DNA of 64,000 nt from Craterostigma plantagineum (Eukaryota; Streptophyta; Magnoliopsida; Lamiales; Linderniaceae). The translations under genes were made by a program, and so were the position numbers. The DNA lies in the NCBI GenBank assembly GCA_027422505.1, contig JAPQWV010000017.1, forward strand, positions 19,407,501 to 19,471,500. The letters are read 5' to 3'. Below, piece by piece: positions 12,035 to 24,483 of the stretch (position 1 is the stretch's first letter; each line of letters begins with the position of its first letter). The notes under the pieces were generated by a model, which saw only the letters and a list, made by a program, of their open reading frames with translations, did not search any database and was not told where the DNA came from.

Positions 12035-12453
12035 TAGGGCTGAAAACGAGCCGAGCTGCTCGCGAGCCGCTCGCGAGCAGCTCGGTCAAAGCTCGGCTCG
12101 AGCTCGGTCAACGTCGAGCTCGAGTCGAGCTCGAGCCTCGACCTTTCACAATCGAGCCGAGCTCGAGCTTTTTGTATGTGGGCTCGATAGCTCGTCGAGC
12201 TTATCGAGCCCAATTTTTTCTTTTTTTTTTAATTTATATATATATGTTTTATTATTATAATTAAATATAATATATTATATTTTTATGACGAACAAAGCTT
12301 TTCGAGCCGAGCTCGAGCAGCTCGATGGTTTATCGAGCCGAGCTCGAGCCTCGCCTTTTCGAGCTCGAACCGAGCTCGAGCCCACTTACACATAATCGAG
12401 CAGAGCTCGAGCCAGGCCATGCTCGGGCTCGGCTCGGCTCGATTTCAGCTCTA
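12035..12453. mobile_element. hAT-type MITE, GAGCTCGAG family
   Basis: The element runs from TAGGGCTGAAAACGAGCC to CGATTTCAGCTCTA, with imperfect terminal inverted repeats. It is flanked by perfect 8-bp target duplications CGTTCTTT (12027-12034 and 12454-12461), the hAT signature. Both arms are packed with GAGCTCG/GCTCGAG words around an AT-rich middle. It encodes no protein; open frames across it are artefacts of the repeated word. Confidence 0.92.
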
Positions 12454-12650
12454 CGTTCTTTTTTGGGGAGGAATTGGAGCTTCCACTTTCTTCGCCGTCG
12501 GTCTTGGAAGGATGGAATTTGTAGTACAGTATTTTTTTTGGTGGTAAGAAATATTGGGAGAACCATGATGTATATGCGTGGCTCTACAGACTATGTTTTG
12601 CTTTTTTGTTTTGGATGTTTAGACCGAGGTTTAGAAGGTTGTATTTATAG

Positions 12651-12950
12651 GGATTTGGGAATGGTTTTATATGGTTAGTGACTCAGGATAGATTTTTATC
12701 ATACATGGAAAAATCGGCAAGAATTTGAAATTTAATAATATATATTTTTTGATTAACAATACGTTGGAAGTAATTGGGATGGTTTTATATGGTTAGTAAC
12801 TCAGGATAGATTTTTATCATTGGAAAAATCAGTAAGATTTTGACAAATTAATAATATAGCTGGATTTTGCCAAATAAATAATTATTTCATTAAGTCAACA
12901 GCATAAAATTTTGAGATTTCATTAACTTAACATCCATTAACGTAATTGTC
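12651..12950. repeat. Direct repeat copies left of the Mutator-like element
   Basis: Two copies of a unit containing TGGTTTTATATGGTTAGT and ATTTTTATCAT..GGAAAAATC lie head to tail (about 12654-12750 and 12751-12950). Related copies occur to the right at 15862-16145. The repeat probably existed as a small tandem array before the Mutator-like element entered. Confidence 0.7.
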
Positions 12951-12971
12951 ACTAAAAGATGAAGGACATAC

Positions 12972-15450
12972 TCCGGTGGAAAGTGTTCGAAAATTATATT
13001 TCAATGCGACCGTGGTGGTATCTACAAAAGTAAAAAAACCTCTACAAGAAATACCGGCACAAAAAAGGTTGGTTGTCCGTTTGAACTAAAGGGAACATCA
13101 ACGCCAAGTAATTGCTGGAAGCTGACCATTATATGTGGAATACACAATCATGAACCTGCAGTGGATCTTGAAGGTCATCCATATTCAAGACGGCTTTCTA
13201 AAAATGAAGATATATTAGTTGAAGATCTGTCAAAAAAGAATGTGAAACCGCGAGCTATCCTGTCAACACTCAAGAAGCATAATGTGGATAATTTTCAACA
13301 ATCAAAACGATATATAATGCTCGTCAAAGGTTTCGGGCGATGGCAAAAGATGGTGAAACTCAAATGCAGGTTGTTATGTCTTTTTTGCATGAAAATGCTA
13401 TATTTTTTAAACTCGTTCCAATAGCTTAACCAATGAGTTGGAAGATTCATTTTTCGCCCATCCAAAATCGTTGGAGATATGGCGTGCATTTCCGCATGTG
13501 CTTTTGATGGACGCAACATACAAAACAAATAGATACAAAATGCCTCTTCTTGAAATTATTGCCGTAACATCCACTAATATGACCTTCTGCATAGCATTCG
13601 TTCTAATGCATAAGAGAAGGAGGCCAACTATAGTTGGGCGTTAAGTTGTATTAAATCGACGATGGATGGATGCGTTCATTCTCCACGTGTTATAGTCACA
13701 GATAGGGAGTTGGCCTTACTAAAAGCATGCAACAACATTTTTCCGGAAGCTAAGGGGTTACTCCGCAGATGGCACATTTATAGAAGTATTATGAAGAAGT
13801 GCAGGCCTTCAATAACATCAAGCAAAGCATGGAATTCTTTCTATAAGGCATGGACAACGCTGGTTGAATCTGAAACAGATGCAAGGTACTTGTCCAACTT
13901 GGCACATCTTGAAGCAACATTACACGATTTTCCAGGTATTCTTTAATGTATATTTAGTTTTCTATGTTAAATTATTTATAAATTGTTATTCATAAGAACT
14001 TAATAAGCTTGTATAATTTCAGGTGTAATTGATTATCTAAATAATCATTGGTTGACGCCTTACAAGGAGATGTTTGTATCTGCTTGGACCGACAAACTTC
14101 TTAACTTCGGAAATCACTCAACAAATAGAGTAGAGAGTCAGCATGCTAAGTTAAAACGGTATTTGGAGTCTTCACAATCAGATTTGGAGACATCATTATC
14201 TTTTATTCAGCAGTTAATCGATCTCAAGTTACGGCTATTAAAGCAAGTATTGAACAAAGCAAGATTCTCATTCGGCATAAATTCACCGAGCCTCACTATG
14301 GAGAATTGCGTGGTTTTGTTTCTATTCATGCGCTTGAAATAATATTTAAGGAATTTGAACGATCAAAAGAAGCTGAATCTATTTCTGAAAGTTGTGGATG
14401 CCAGCTTCGTACAAGTCATGGACTGCCATGTGCACATGAGCAGGTCATGTATTTCAGTAAAGGGCAGCCTATCCCGTTAGATTTAGTTGACGATTTTTGG
14501 AGGAAACTTGACCTTTCACCTTGCACATCTCTAGAAGAAGACGAGTTATGTTGTGATATTGAGTTGCAAGTGATTAATGCGCAATTTGAAAAGCAGTCAA
14601 GAACGGGAAAACTCAGTATTTTGAGGAAGTTAAGAGAGATAATCGCACCATCTACAACATTGCTTCGTGAACCAGAAATTCATATTACCCGTGGGCGTCC
14701 CTCCAGTAAAGCTAAAAGTTCAGCGCCAGTTCGAGAACATCTTCGACGTAGTTGTTCACCTATATCAAAAATCAGTGAGCGAGATGATGCACAATTTCTA
14801 AAAAAACCAAGTACAGTGACTCTTCGGATCCACAACATTCTTTCCATCCATATATTCATCAATTTCCAACTATACTTCAACCTTATACTTCAACTATACT
14901 TCAACATTCTGATGGAAACTGTGGTTTTCGAGCAATAGCTATATGTCTTGGTCTTCAAGAGGACGAATGGATTATCATTCGACGTAACTTGATTGAAGAG
15001 TTGGAGATGTATAAATTACAATATATCGACATGTTTGGTGCTGAAGGGTGGCTCAATGTCTATAATTCGCTAAATTTCTTCGAGTCAGGTAGCATGCACC
15101 GTATGAGCATTGGATGACTATGCCTAATATGGGTGTCTTGATTGCTTCGAAGTATAATGTGATATTGCACGTTATAAGCAACAAAGGTAGTCTGACATAC
15201 TTACCACTTCGGTCTGCTCCGCCACCATGGTATCTTCATGTTTCTATTGCAATCGGTCATGTTAATGATAATCACTACGTCAAAGTTTCACTATCAGAAG
15301 GCTACCCTATGCCGAGTATCATGCCACAATGGGTTTATTTCAGAGAAAAATGTGCAGCAGCATGGATTACCCCTTATGTTAGTCGTATCAATAATTACGA
15401 AAAAATATTGCGTTCTAGTTGTGCTCCTGATTATGTTATATTGAATTAAT
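12972..15450 (+). pseudogene. Mutator-like transposase with FAR1 zinc finger, SWIM finger and C-terminal OTU domain (decayed)
   Basis: A FAR1/WRKY-GCM1-like finger is readable at about 12972-13150 (GGKCSKIIFQCDRGG, CPF, HNHE). The MULE transposase core follows: first Asp in VLLMDATYKTNRYKMP (13498-13545), second in VIVTDRELAL (13690-13720), Glu region NHSTNRVESQHAKLKR (14115-14160). A SWIM finger CGCQLRTSHGLPCAHE is at 14395-14440. A C-terminal OTU cysteine-protease domain starts at HSDGNCGFRAI (about 14905), with its catalytic-type Cys and a later NHYVKV His motif (about 15270). Frameshifts near 13300, 13420, 13640, 14270 and 15095 break the frame, and an in-frame stop at 12957 cuts the N-terminus. 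I see no clear terminal inverted repeats. Transposase-OTU fusions are known in plant MULEs; this copy cannot make the full protein. Confidence 0.83.
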
Positions 15451-16213
15451 TAAAAAGAATATTTATTATTGTTATTTTTAATGCGCTTGTTTAACTTTGC
15501 ATAAAAATATTTATGTTACATGTATATTTTTATTTAAATTAATTATTTATTATTAATAAATTTTTAAAATTTTAATATTTGAAAGTAAATATGAATGTGT
15601 GGCTATTAATAAAATATACAATAATAAGTAAATTAAAATATTGTATTGTTATATCATTGATAAAATAAGTTAATTAGTGTTGTTTAATAACTTGTGCAAT
15701 TAATGCTTTGAATAACTTATGCTTTTAATGTTGTTGAATTCTACATAAACTAATAAAAATATCATTATTGTTGAATTCATTTAAGTAGGCAACAAAATTC
15801 AAGAGTTAGGGGGTGTAAAAAAGGGGGTGTAAATAGTAGAGGGGGTGTGAATAGTAGGACCCATTATATAATTAGTATAAGTTGACAAATTTTTGCATTA
15901 AGAATATGTTGGGAGTAATTGGGATGGTTTTATATGGTTAGTGACTCAGATTTTTATCATTGGAAAAATCAGTAAGATTTTGAAAAATTAATAATATAGC
16001 TAGATTTTGCCAAACAAATAATCATTTCATTAAGTCAACACCTAAATAAAACTTCATTAACTTAATATCCATGTTAGCATATTATATAATTAGTGTCCGA
16101 AACAAATTTTTGGATTAACAATACATTAGGAGTACTTGGTTGATGAAGTTTTGACAGCATAGAGCTCGTCATTGAATTTTAATCGCAATTTGCCTTCAGT
16201 ATCACTTCATATA
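15450..16213. repeat. AT-rich flank with a further direct-repeat copy
   Basis: 15862-16079 matches the 12751-12950 repeat unit, starting ATTATATAATTAGT. A partial next unit starts the same way at 16080. A G-rich phrase GGGGGTGTAAA/GGGGGTGTGAA occurs three times at 15810-15850. No coding sequence is seen. Confidence 0.6.
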
Positions 16214-16663
16214 TAGGGTTGTCAACGGCGTGGGTTCGGGGCGGGGATCTATCCACGTCCCCGTCCCCGCGAGGCAAACGGGGACGAAATCGTCCCCGTC
16301 CCCGGGGCTTCCCCGCCCCGTCCTAATTTTTTAATTTATATTATTTTATTGTTATTTAAACTATATTTTAATATTATTTATATTATTTAAACTATATTTT
16401 AATACTATTTATATTATTTAAACAATATTTTAATCATATTATATTATTTTAATATTATCCAAAGTATGTTTTAATATTATTTATCTTATAATAATATTAA
16501 CTGAATATAATATATTATTTTAATAATCGGGGCGGGGCGGGGATATTCGCGGGGAAAAATTTCCCCCCATCCCGCCCGCGGGGGTAGAATAGCGGGGATT
16601 CCCTGCCGCGTTCGGGGCGGATCCCCGCGGGGACGGGAAATCCCCGCGCCATTGACAACCCTA
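16214..16663. mobile_element. hAT-type MITE, GGGGCGGGG family
   Basis: It runs from TAGGGTTGTCAACGGCG to CGCCATTGACAACCCTA, with good terminal inverted repeats and perfect 8-bp target duplications TTCATATA at 16206-16213 and 16664-16671. The arms are very G/C-rich (GGGGCGGGGA words, CCCCGTCCCCG) and the centre is AT-rich. It is non-coding. Confidence 0.93.
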
Positions 16664-16671
16664 TTCATATA

Positions 16672-17141
16672 TCTCTTACTCTACTCTAGATACAAGGATT
16701 AACAAATCATTTTTTAACTTCTAATGCGCTCCGCAACTTTTTTGGTGATCAAAATTTATTTGACATTTTGGCATGTATGAAAAATAAATGTGTTACTGGT
16801 ATTCAACAATGAACAACTGGGTCACACTTAACTTTCTGTCTATATAATAATGCACACTTCAAATACTTGAGTTTACCAATGCTCATAGGATTTTCATAGA
16901 ATAAAAATCCTCAACTACTAACTAATAGGCACATTTGGATGGACAAGCATGGCAAGTTACTAAAAAAGGCTCATCGACTTAATAAACCTAAACCAACGCA
17001 TCGTTTTATTTCATATTTTTGTCAATAAATCAAACAAAACACGGGAGAAGAAAAAGAACGAAAATCTTACAACGTTCGTTCTCTGTAGACATATTTCTTC
17101 TATTCAGACAAGGAGTTATTTATTTCCATTGCACTGCTATA
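16672..17141. other. Intergenic, 3' flank of the TBC gene
   Basis: No gene seen. On the minus strand an AATAAA within AAATAAATAAC (about 17116-17126) lies about 20 bp after the TBC stop and may be its poly(A) signal. Confidence 0.4.
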
Positions 17142-20100
17142 CTATGATGATGATGCCTTTTCATCTCCATTTTGGCCATCGCCATTGATCTCTTTCTTTT
17201 GCTGCTGCACATTTGATGGTTGTTTTCCATCATGACGATTATTAGCCTCCTCCGCTGCACCACTGACCTTCCCCTGTTTCGAATTTTCAGCGTCCATTAA
17301 AAGATCGAAGATAAATGAATGCAAAGGACATCTCACTGAGACATGGGTTTTTTTTAACACTAACTAACCTTGTTCTTGTCTCGCCAGCCAAGCCCAAATG
17401 GTCTCGAAAGCAACCCAATTTTCCTTGTTGGAATTTCTTGTGTGGGTTCATGATTACTTTGCTGTGTAGTAGATCTGAACAAGGATAGAAACTTAGTACT
17501 CTCTTTTTTCATTTGGCAAGGGAATCTTCAGTAATGTCCCGGTTAAATTATGTTTGATTCATAAATAGCGTATATATGCATCGAAACATTTGTGTCATAG
17601 CTTGGTCACACAATTGTTTTGCGAAACAAGGGCAAACACGCAACCTAAGGCGTACTTATCAACATCTTCAGAAAGGTGTCCTTGTAGAAGCATAGAAACT
17701 TACCGAGGAGAAGAAAGCGCTTTGCTGTGCCCAGATTGGTACTGTAAGGTAGCCTCGAGCATTGACTCTGCCATAACTGCTCTCTTCTCCATCTCGGCCA
17801 GAGCTGCAATGGCTTCTTCATACTTCTCCTGCAGACAAAAGTAGGCATTATTTTAAGTAAAGTATATCCAATCATTAAAATCAAGATAAGACAAGACACA
17901 CATAAGCGTATGGACTGTACTGCCTGGATTATAAATATGCAGAAAGGGACAAGAGGTAAAAACCTGAAGCACTTGAGCTGCATATCTCTGAGCAGCAGCG
18001 TCTTGCTCGGCAAATAAACGAGCATCCTCTGTCACCTTTTGTTCTTGTTCTACCCTCATTAATATCTGTAAGGAAATATAATCGTCAATTACCATAAGGA
18101 AAAAGGAGAGAGCAAATTACTGAAGTTACCACTGTAGAGCCTTACTTGAAGCATGGCGTTCTCTTGCTCATGCTTTTCTGCAAGGGCTTGTCGAACCTCC
18201 AACATCTGTCTCTCTAACTGCTCCACCTAAAAGAATATGCACATACTAAGGCATAACGATGGATTACAAACATGATAGATTAACACTGTGTTTGGTTCGA
18301 ATTAAGTAGCATGGAAAAGGTGAGAGAAAACGATTTTATTATGTTTTCCTTCGTTTTCCTCACCATTTGGTGAGGAAATTGGTTTCCTTAGTTTTATAAG
18401 TCACTTAACCTTATTTTCTTTTCTTTATTTTCCTTGATGGATTCTTTATTCAACCAAACACGAAAACTGATTTTCCTTATCATTTTCTTTTCCTTTCCTC
18501 ACCAAATTCCATAAACCAATCACACCCTAAAGATACCAAGATTAACAATGCAATTTTCTAAATGACAACAAATTATTTTTTCTTGCATTTCCCACTTAGA
18601 TATGACATGTCCGGTAATATTGTGCTATGGAACATAACAGTCACTGCTGAAAAAACACAGGTTTAGATAACAAATATTCGGTATTTAAGAAAAAACACAG
18701 GCTATCGTCCCTCACTCTTTCGAACAATTACACAAAATGAAATCTGTAACTATGAGGAAAAACATCTACAGCAGGTCAACATACATTCGTCTTAAAAAGA
18801 GGCATAAAACAGTGTCACCATGCATGTCATATGATTAAAAAAACAGCACAGCAAGTTATGATAGTGGAGAAAATGTATTTGGAGCATTGATAGTGTGTAT
18901 GACTTACTTTTGCACTCAATTGTCGTCGATTATCCTGTTTAACCATTTCCATTAGAGCTGTTTCCAATTCTTCTGCTCTGCAAGAGCAGAAACAAAGAGA
19001 AGATGCTGTGACAATTCCACCCAAAACTAACAAACGGGGTATACATCACAGTCCAACATCTAAGACAGTAAGTGAGATTGTGACCGATTTGGAAAATCGG
19101 GGCAAAAAAACATGGTGATGATCCGACATCAATGACTATAGAACAAGATTATCCCGAATAGAAAACTATTGAACTCTAAGAATATAGTTACTGGTGCCAA
19201 TATGAGTCACCAGGGTTTTTGCAGGGATGACAAGTTGAGGTAACCATGCAAGAACAGAAGATATCAAATGTAATCAATGATAAATGCTTCAGAAGTGCAT
19301 TTACACGACAATGCCATATAAATAGTACAGTATATAAGGAAAAAAATACAAAACTTCGTCCACTAAACTGACCACGAAGCAGAGTCAAAATAATGCAAAG
19401 ACGCAGAATATATCCATATTACACTCTTAGAAACATGTGGGTTCACCTGAGCTCAGCAGATCTCTTTTCCTCTAGAAGCTTGTGCAACTGAACTTTGAGC
19501 CATACCACCTGATATCATGAACAGTTTTCAGAAAAAATAATTATCATCGTAATATTTATGATAATGCTATATCACGTTTAAGACAATAATTTATCAACAA
19601 AAGATACATTATTGAGTAAATCTCCACAATGACGATGACAAAGAACCTCCAGAAAGTAGTGGACTACTGTTTGGTTACTGATTGTGTAAATTACGAATCT
19701 CATAAAAATGTAATTAACACCTATGCTTCGTCTCAATCAAAAAATAGCCCCAGTTCTCATCAAATTGCAGATTTTGTAGGACCTATATCAATGGCTTTTC
19801 CCAATAACTCATCAGCTTACCTACAATCCAGGTTAGATTTTTTCCCTAACAAATGTCTGTTTCAACCTAGAGTTGCATCAGTAATTAGTATGGATATTTT
19901 CCTTCCCAGTACTCAATCAGATTCACACGACTCAACTTAAATCCTCAAAATAACGAATAACACTTCCCAAAGTACCAGAAATGCAGTAAGACGTTGCGAC
20001 AATCGAATGGTTCAAGTTTTAGTTTTGCCTATTTGAATACCAAGGTAACTTAAAAGTTCGTAATTTTAGAAAGATAACTATGTGGGCCACAAAAACAATT

Positions 20101-23100
20101 AACAAAGGATTCATGACACAGGGAAATGTGCATTTTAAACTATAGCCCTACCAACGCAAAAGATAAAGACATCAACCAAAACATTGACACAACTAAATGA
20201 AACCTAAAGTCATCAAGAGTATAAGATATAAGAGCTATAGATTTGACATCTAAAAGTTACAAGTAATACCTGCTCTTGTAGATCTTTTTCTTGATCAATC
20301 TCCATACCGCCATTCAAACCCATATACAGACCATCCAAATTAACAGATTGAGCATCCAAGTATGTTATATCGCCATTAGTCTGAGCATCTAATCGTTTTT
20401 TATCGGTTTCATCCGAACCTGGATCCTGCTTCAAATTATACAACTTTGAAGCCAGGCCATGAGAATCTCTCCATATTTCAATTCCTTTAGATCTTTCTTC
20501 CAATGCATTTTTCACAGCTGGTCTATGGTTATCTCTTAATTCTTGCAATCTTGAATCTGTGATATTTTGGTAGCCCATGCAAGCAGTTAATACAAGTTGA
20601 CTGCTATCAAAAGTTGACCCAGCGAGCGACTGAAGGAGAGTGACAGCATCCCCAGCATCTTTGGTGGTAACTAGTGCAGGTCCTACATGAAACTGAATGA
20701 ACTTAGTTTGCATCAAGTAAACGCTTATTAAGCATCCCATTATCAATGTAATTTACAGATGCGAGGAGAAAAGTAATATATATCCCAAACACTCAAAGGG
20801 GGGTGTTACCATATAACTCCATTAGAGCGAGAGCAGTTCGGAACAGCATTACACGATTTCCTTCAAATAGTAGCACATCCCACACTCTAAGAACTGAAAA
20901 TGAAATTTCTCAGTTGATATTTGCTTAACAATATTTCAATATTGCATTTACAAGATAACATTGTTAGGTAAATTTATGACAAAAATGTTGGACAGTGAAA
21001 TAACGATTCTGACCACTTTCCCATGGAAGCATATTCATAAAAACAGTGAGGAACCATGGCCCAGTCACCCACGCAACCTGCACTCCTAGATAATCCAGAT
21101 GGTTTACTGCAAGAGATAATTGTACTTGATAAGAAAAAAAAAGTATAAGACAGATTGATATCTGGTTAGAAATGAGAAATAAAATATTACAATGGAAGAA
21201 AGCATACCCAATTTCGGAAATCTTTCACGCACTAACTCCTCAAAAACAAGTTGATCGACCTGATATGTTATTTATAAAAGAAACAAAGTAGATAAGCACT
21301 AGAAAATATTGATAGCAGCCTATACTTAGGATAACGAAAATGTAGACAAAGGGACAAACCTGAGATTCAATCATTTCTTCGGAATAATATCCTTCGAAAT
21401 AGTCATCTAATATACCCAATAACGTCCTGAATTTGAGCAACAAGTCAAACGTCAAAAGTCAACAAATCAACCCTTCCATCTTGAGCAAATAACACATTTT
21501 TCAGCTGAAAAATGAAATTTCAGTCAATCCAATAAACAGAATACGTGATGCACCAGAACTGCTTTCACTAACGGATCGGAGGATCCTTGCATAATCAACA
21601 TCAAACGTATGCCAGAAGGAATTTTAACAAGAGCCCTTCTCACCAGAATGCATTTTCCTCTGGCATCAGAAGCAACAGTAATCCCGCAAAAAAATTCATG
21701 GCCTGCAAAAAGCATAAGTTGTAACTAGTAGTTTAGAATCTATAGGAGATTAGAACTCTTTTTATGATCTAATTCAGCGCTCTAAATGTTCAGATTAGAG
21801 GTATCTTTCCGAAATAATTGGTAATAACGAGTTATCAAGTGATTGTCAGCAGATCAACGCCCGCATAGATGTAACATGTTGACTTTCCTCAGCAGATTAT
21901 TCAAAAAAGAACATTAGAGTCTTACTTTCATGTTTACAAATACAAAAGAGACATGAATTCTATGTCAATGACATACCTGGCAGTATCCAACAGAGGAGTT
22001 ATGGCGAGCATAGGCTGTAAGTAAACGCCTTAAAGCAGCTCGACCATCCTCATCCAGAGCAGGATGTCCAGGAAAAGTGCGAGGTAAATCCTGTGTAGAA
22101 AATGACATCAGCATTAAATTAAGGGACGGACCTGATAGTGAGTAGTGACAACAAGAAATGTCTGCATTTAATCAACACTTCGGTGGACAAAATATTGATA
22201 ACCTTCTCAATCTGGATTTTCCACTTTTCAGGTACATCCGTGACCTCTTGATCCAACTCATGTTTCTCATCATCCACTTCTCTGCTCTTACTTCCATTAT
22301 TGGCATCCGTAGCAAGCAAATCCTGATAGTATTTTTCCACACGACGAGCCCTAACACCAAGAAAAGCTTGCCACATCTGGAATATGAATTTAAACAGCAG
22401 ACACAAAAATTATACAGAAAACACAAAATAATGAAGCAAGAAAACAAATCACCGCGTACCTCTCCTCGCAGTGCCATTGGTACACCTCCTTGAACAAGAC
22501 ATTCGAGTTCCTCTTTTGAAGGAACCACGGTTGTAGCACAATCACTAATTATCATACCATCAGCATGTGGAGTATCATCCACGGGAACGTCTTGAAACTG
22601 GCTAGGATCTGATTCTGTTCTCTCCAAATCATAGAACTCATCCTCAGAGTCCTCTTCAGATGTGACTCTTCCAGATCTTGCCTCTTCAAAGGGAGGAGAC
22701 TCCTTCTCTGCAACAGAGTTTCGTTCACTTTTTATCGAATTAGCCTTTTTAATGCGATAACTCATCATGTCTTCAATGGGACGAAGGGATGGCCTTATAT
22801 CTGTCCATGTCTGTGCTCGGTGAATTTTGGCTTGCTTTGCAGAAAGTAACTCCTTATTTCCTCCATCCAAACACTCAACCTGTTTCTCGTCGCTCATGCC
22901 CTCAGCTTCTAGAATGTTATTGGATTTCTCATCAGCCGTTGGGATTTCTACATTGACCTTATTGATACCATCACTACCTGATGTCCCATTCAAAGCCAAT
23001 TGAGTCAACTCCGATTGCCTCTGTAAGAAATCTTTCCACCTTTCCGACCTTTCTTCCTCTTCTTCCTAGAGACGTGGTACATCCAAGTCAAAACATGCAT

Positions 23101-24483
23101 TAGTTAAGGTAAAAGAAGAAGACACAGAATACTTCCCCGGATAGCAGATACAACGTGAAAACATATTTAGAAGAACATTCGACTTTGAGAACATGAGAAG
23201 ACCTTGTAGATGTTTGCATACTCCCGGTATCTATGTAAGTGCTGAGGTCTCACTGCAAATCCATAAACATCCCTGTCACCATCAGTTACAAAATTAGAAG
23301 CAGACCAAATTACCAAAACATTCTAAATAAAACTCATCCGAATTAAACAGAGAATGATGATCCAGAATAGAAATTTCAAGCCCTTTAAATTTCAGTAGAT
23401 AAACTTTGAAACATGAAATGAAGCAAACAATGGGTCCAAGATTAAAAATTTATCCAGGTCAGATGCAATCTAAACTAAAGCTTTAGCAACTTCATCACAC
23501 CTGCGTACTCCGTATTGCCAACTTACAAAAGATCATATTTCGATTACATATTCTTGATCACGTCAAGTGTTAGGTTTAACACAACTAGACTTACGAGGTA
23601 GAGAAGATAATCTAGATCTAATTAAATTTTTACGAGATTACTTACGCCCTGGCACACATCAAAGTCAAGGTTATGTCTACACACTGCCTCGTTTGATATG
23701 AGTGTATAGGTGTGTATAGATAGGTATGGGGTGTGTATGAATAAGTTATCCCGTGTTTGTTATCTGTGTATAGTCATACATGCCTTGTATAGCTATACAT
23801 GTCTATTACAAGGATTTTGGTTATAGGGCTTGTATATGTATACCCACCTCTAAAGTGTTATGGGGTAATCCATATACACCTATACATACCTCAAACACAT
23901 CTAACAAACACAATTTATATCATTACATACATAATTAATACACGCATATCAAACACAATTTATATCATTACATACACATTTACACGCATATCAAACATGT
24001 AAAATACAATATGAACAAAACCGTGTATACCCATACACAAATAACTTAGACCCATATAATCCATTAATATGGTACAAACGACCCCTAGGCAAATCATTGA
24101 AAGGGAAATGGGGAAAAAGAAAACTCAAAGAAGAAAAATGAAATAGAATATGCTACTTCTCCCAAACAGCTCCAACATTGACCATAGTCAACCAATTAAC
24201 CTTATCACTAGTAATTCAAGACGATAAAAATTTCCGCTAGAGCAATTCTCCATTCAGATTTCTACAGACGACAAACTTAAAAAAAAAAACGCTCACGGAG
24301 GCCAACACAAGCAAAAACAGCTCCGGAGAAATTCCAATCAAATGATAAAACAACAAGCGGACAAAGCGGAGTGAGAGACGAAAGCATCGTACAGTGATAA
24401 AACAACCCGCATTAATACCTCTTATGATCGAAAGAAACGACAGTAGTCGGATTCAGCACAACGGCCGAATTTTTCGCCTTCAT
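17142..24483 (-). CDS. TBC (Rab-GAP) domain protein with C-terminal coiled coil, EVI5/Gyp1-like
   Basis: Likely a GTPase-activating protein for Rab/Ypt GTPases in vesicle traffic. Eighteen exons (descending): 24419-24483, 23203-23272, 22460-23065, 22203-22376, 21977-22090, 21644-21702, 21360-21426, 21208-21259, 21014-21106, 20810-20893, 20270-20682, 19447-19508, 18908-18977, 18146-18226, 17964-18065, 17704-17828, 17369-17474, 17142-17273. All have GT-AG borders, and the total is 2475 nt (824 residues). An acidic/Ser-rich region occupies about 60-230. The TBC domain spans about 240-470 with the arginine-finger motif IEKDLPR (R309) and glutamine-finger YCQ (341-343). A long coiled coil runs about 600-745 and the tail is polar. 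The start MKAKNSAVV gives the N-terminal YGFAVRPQH block typical of plant homologues. A Tourist-like MITE and a probable MITE-like block sit in introns. The Rab substrate cannot be told. Confidence 0.92.
18284..18527. mobile_element. Tourist-like (PIF/Harbinger) MITE in a TBC intron
   Basis: Ends CACTGTGTTTGGTT and AACCAATCACACCC form imperfect inverted repeats flanked by TAA on both sides (18281-18283, 18528-18530), the 3-bp duplication of this class. The interior is rich in TTTTCCT runs and holds the hairpin CCTCACCATTTGGTGAGG. It lies between TBC exons at 18226 and 18908. Confidence 0.65.
23685..24050. repeat. MITE-like block in the first TBC intron
   Basis: The stretch is dense in GTGTATA/TATACAC words in opposite orientation at its two ends. 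GTTTGATATG on the left answers CATATCAAAC on the right. Two tandem copies of a 40-odd-bp unit containing CAAACACAATTTATATC lie at about 23905-23995. Exact ends and target duplication are not resolved. Confidence 0.4.

Noticed and set aside
11946..12678. Plus- and minus-strand Arg/Ser/Glu/Leu-rich frames
   Set aside because: They are translations of the GAGCTCGAG words of the hAT MITE, not proteins.
22158..22493. Plus-strand frame of 111 codons inside the TBC gene
   Set aside because: Antisense shadow of a spliced TBC exon and flanking intron.
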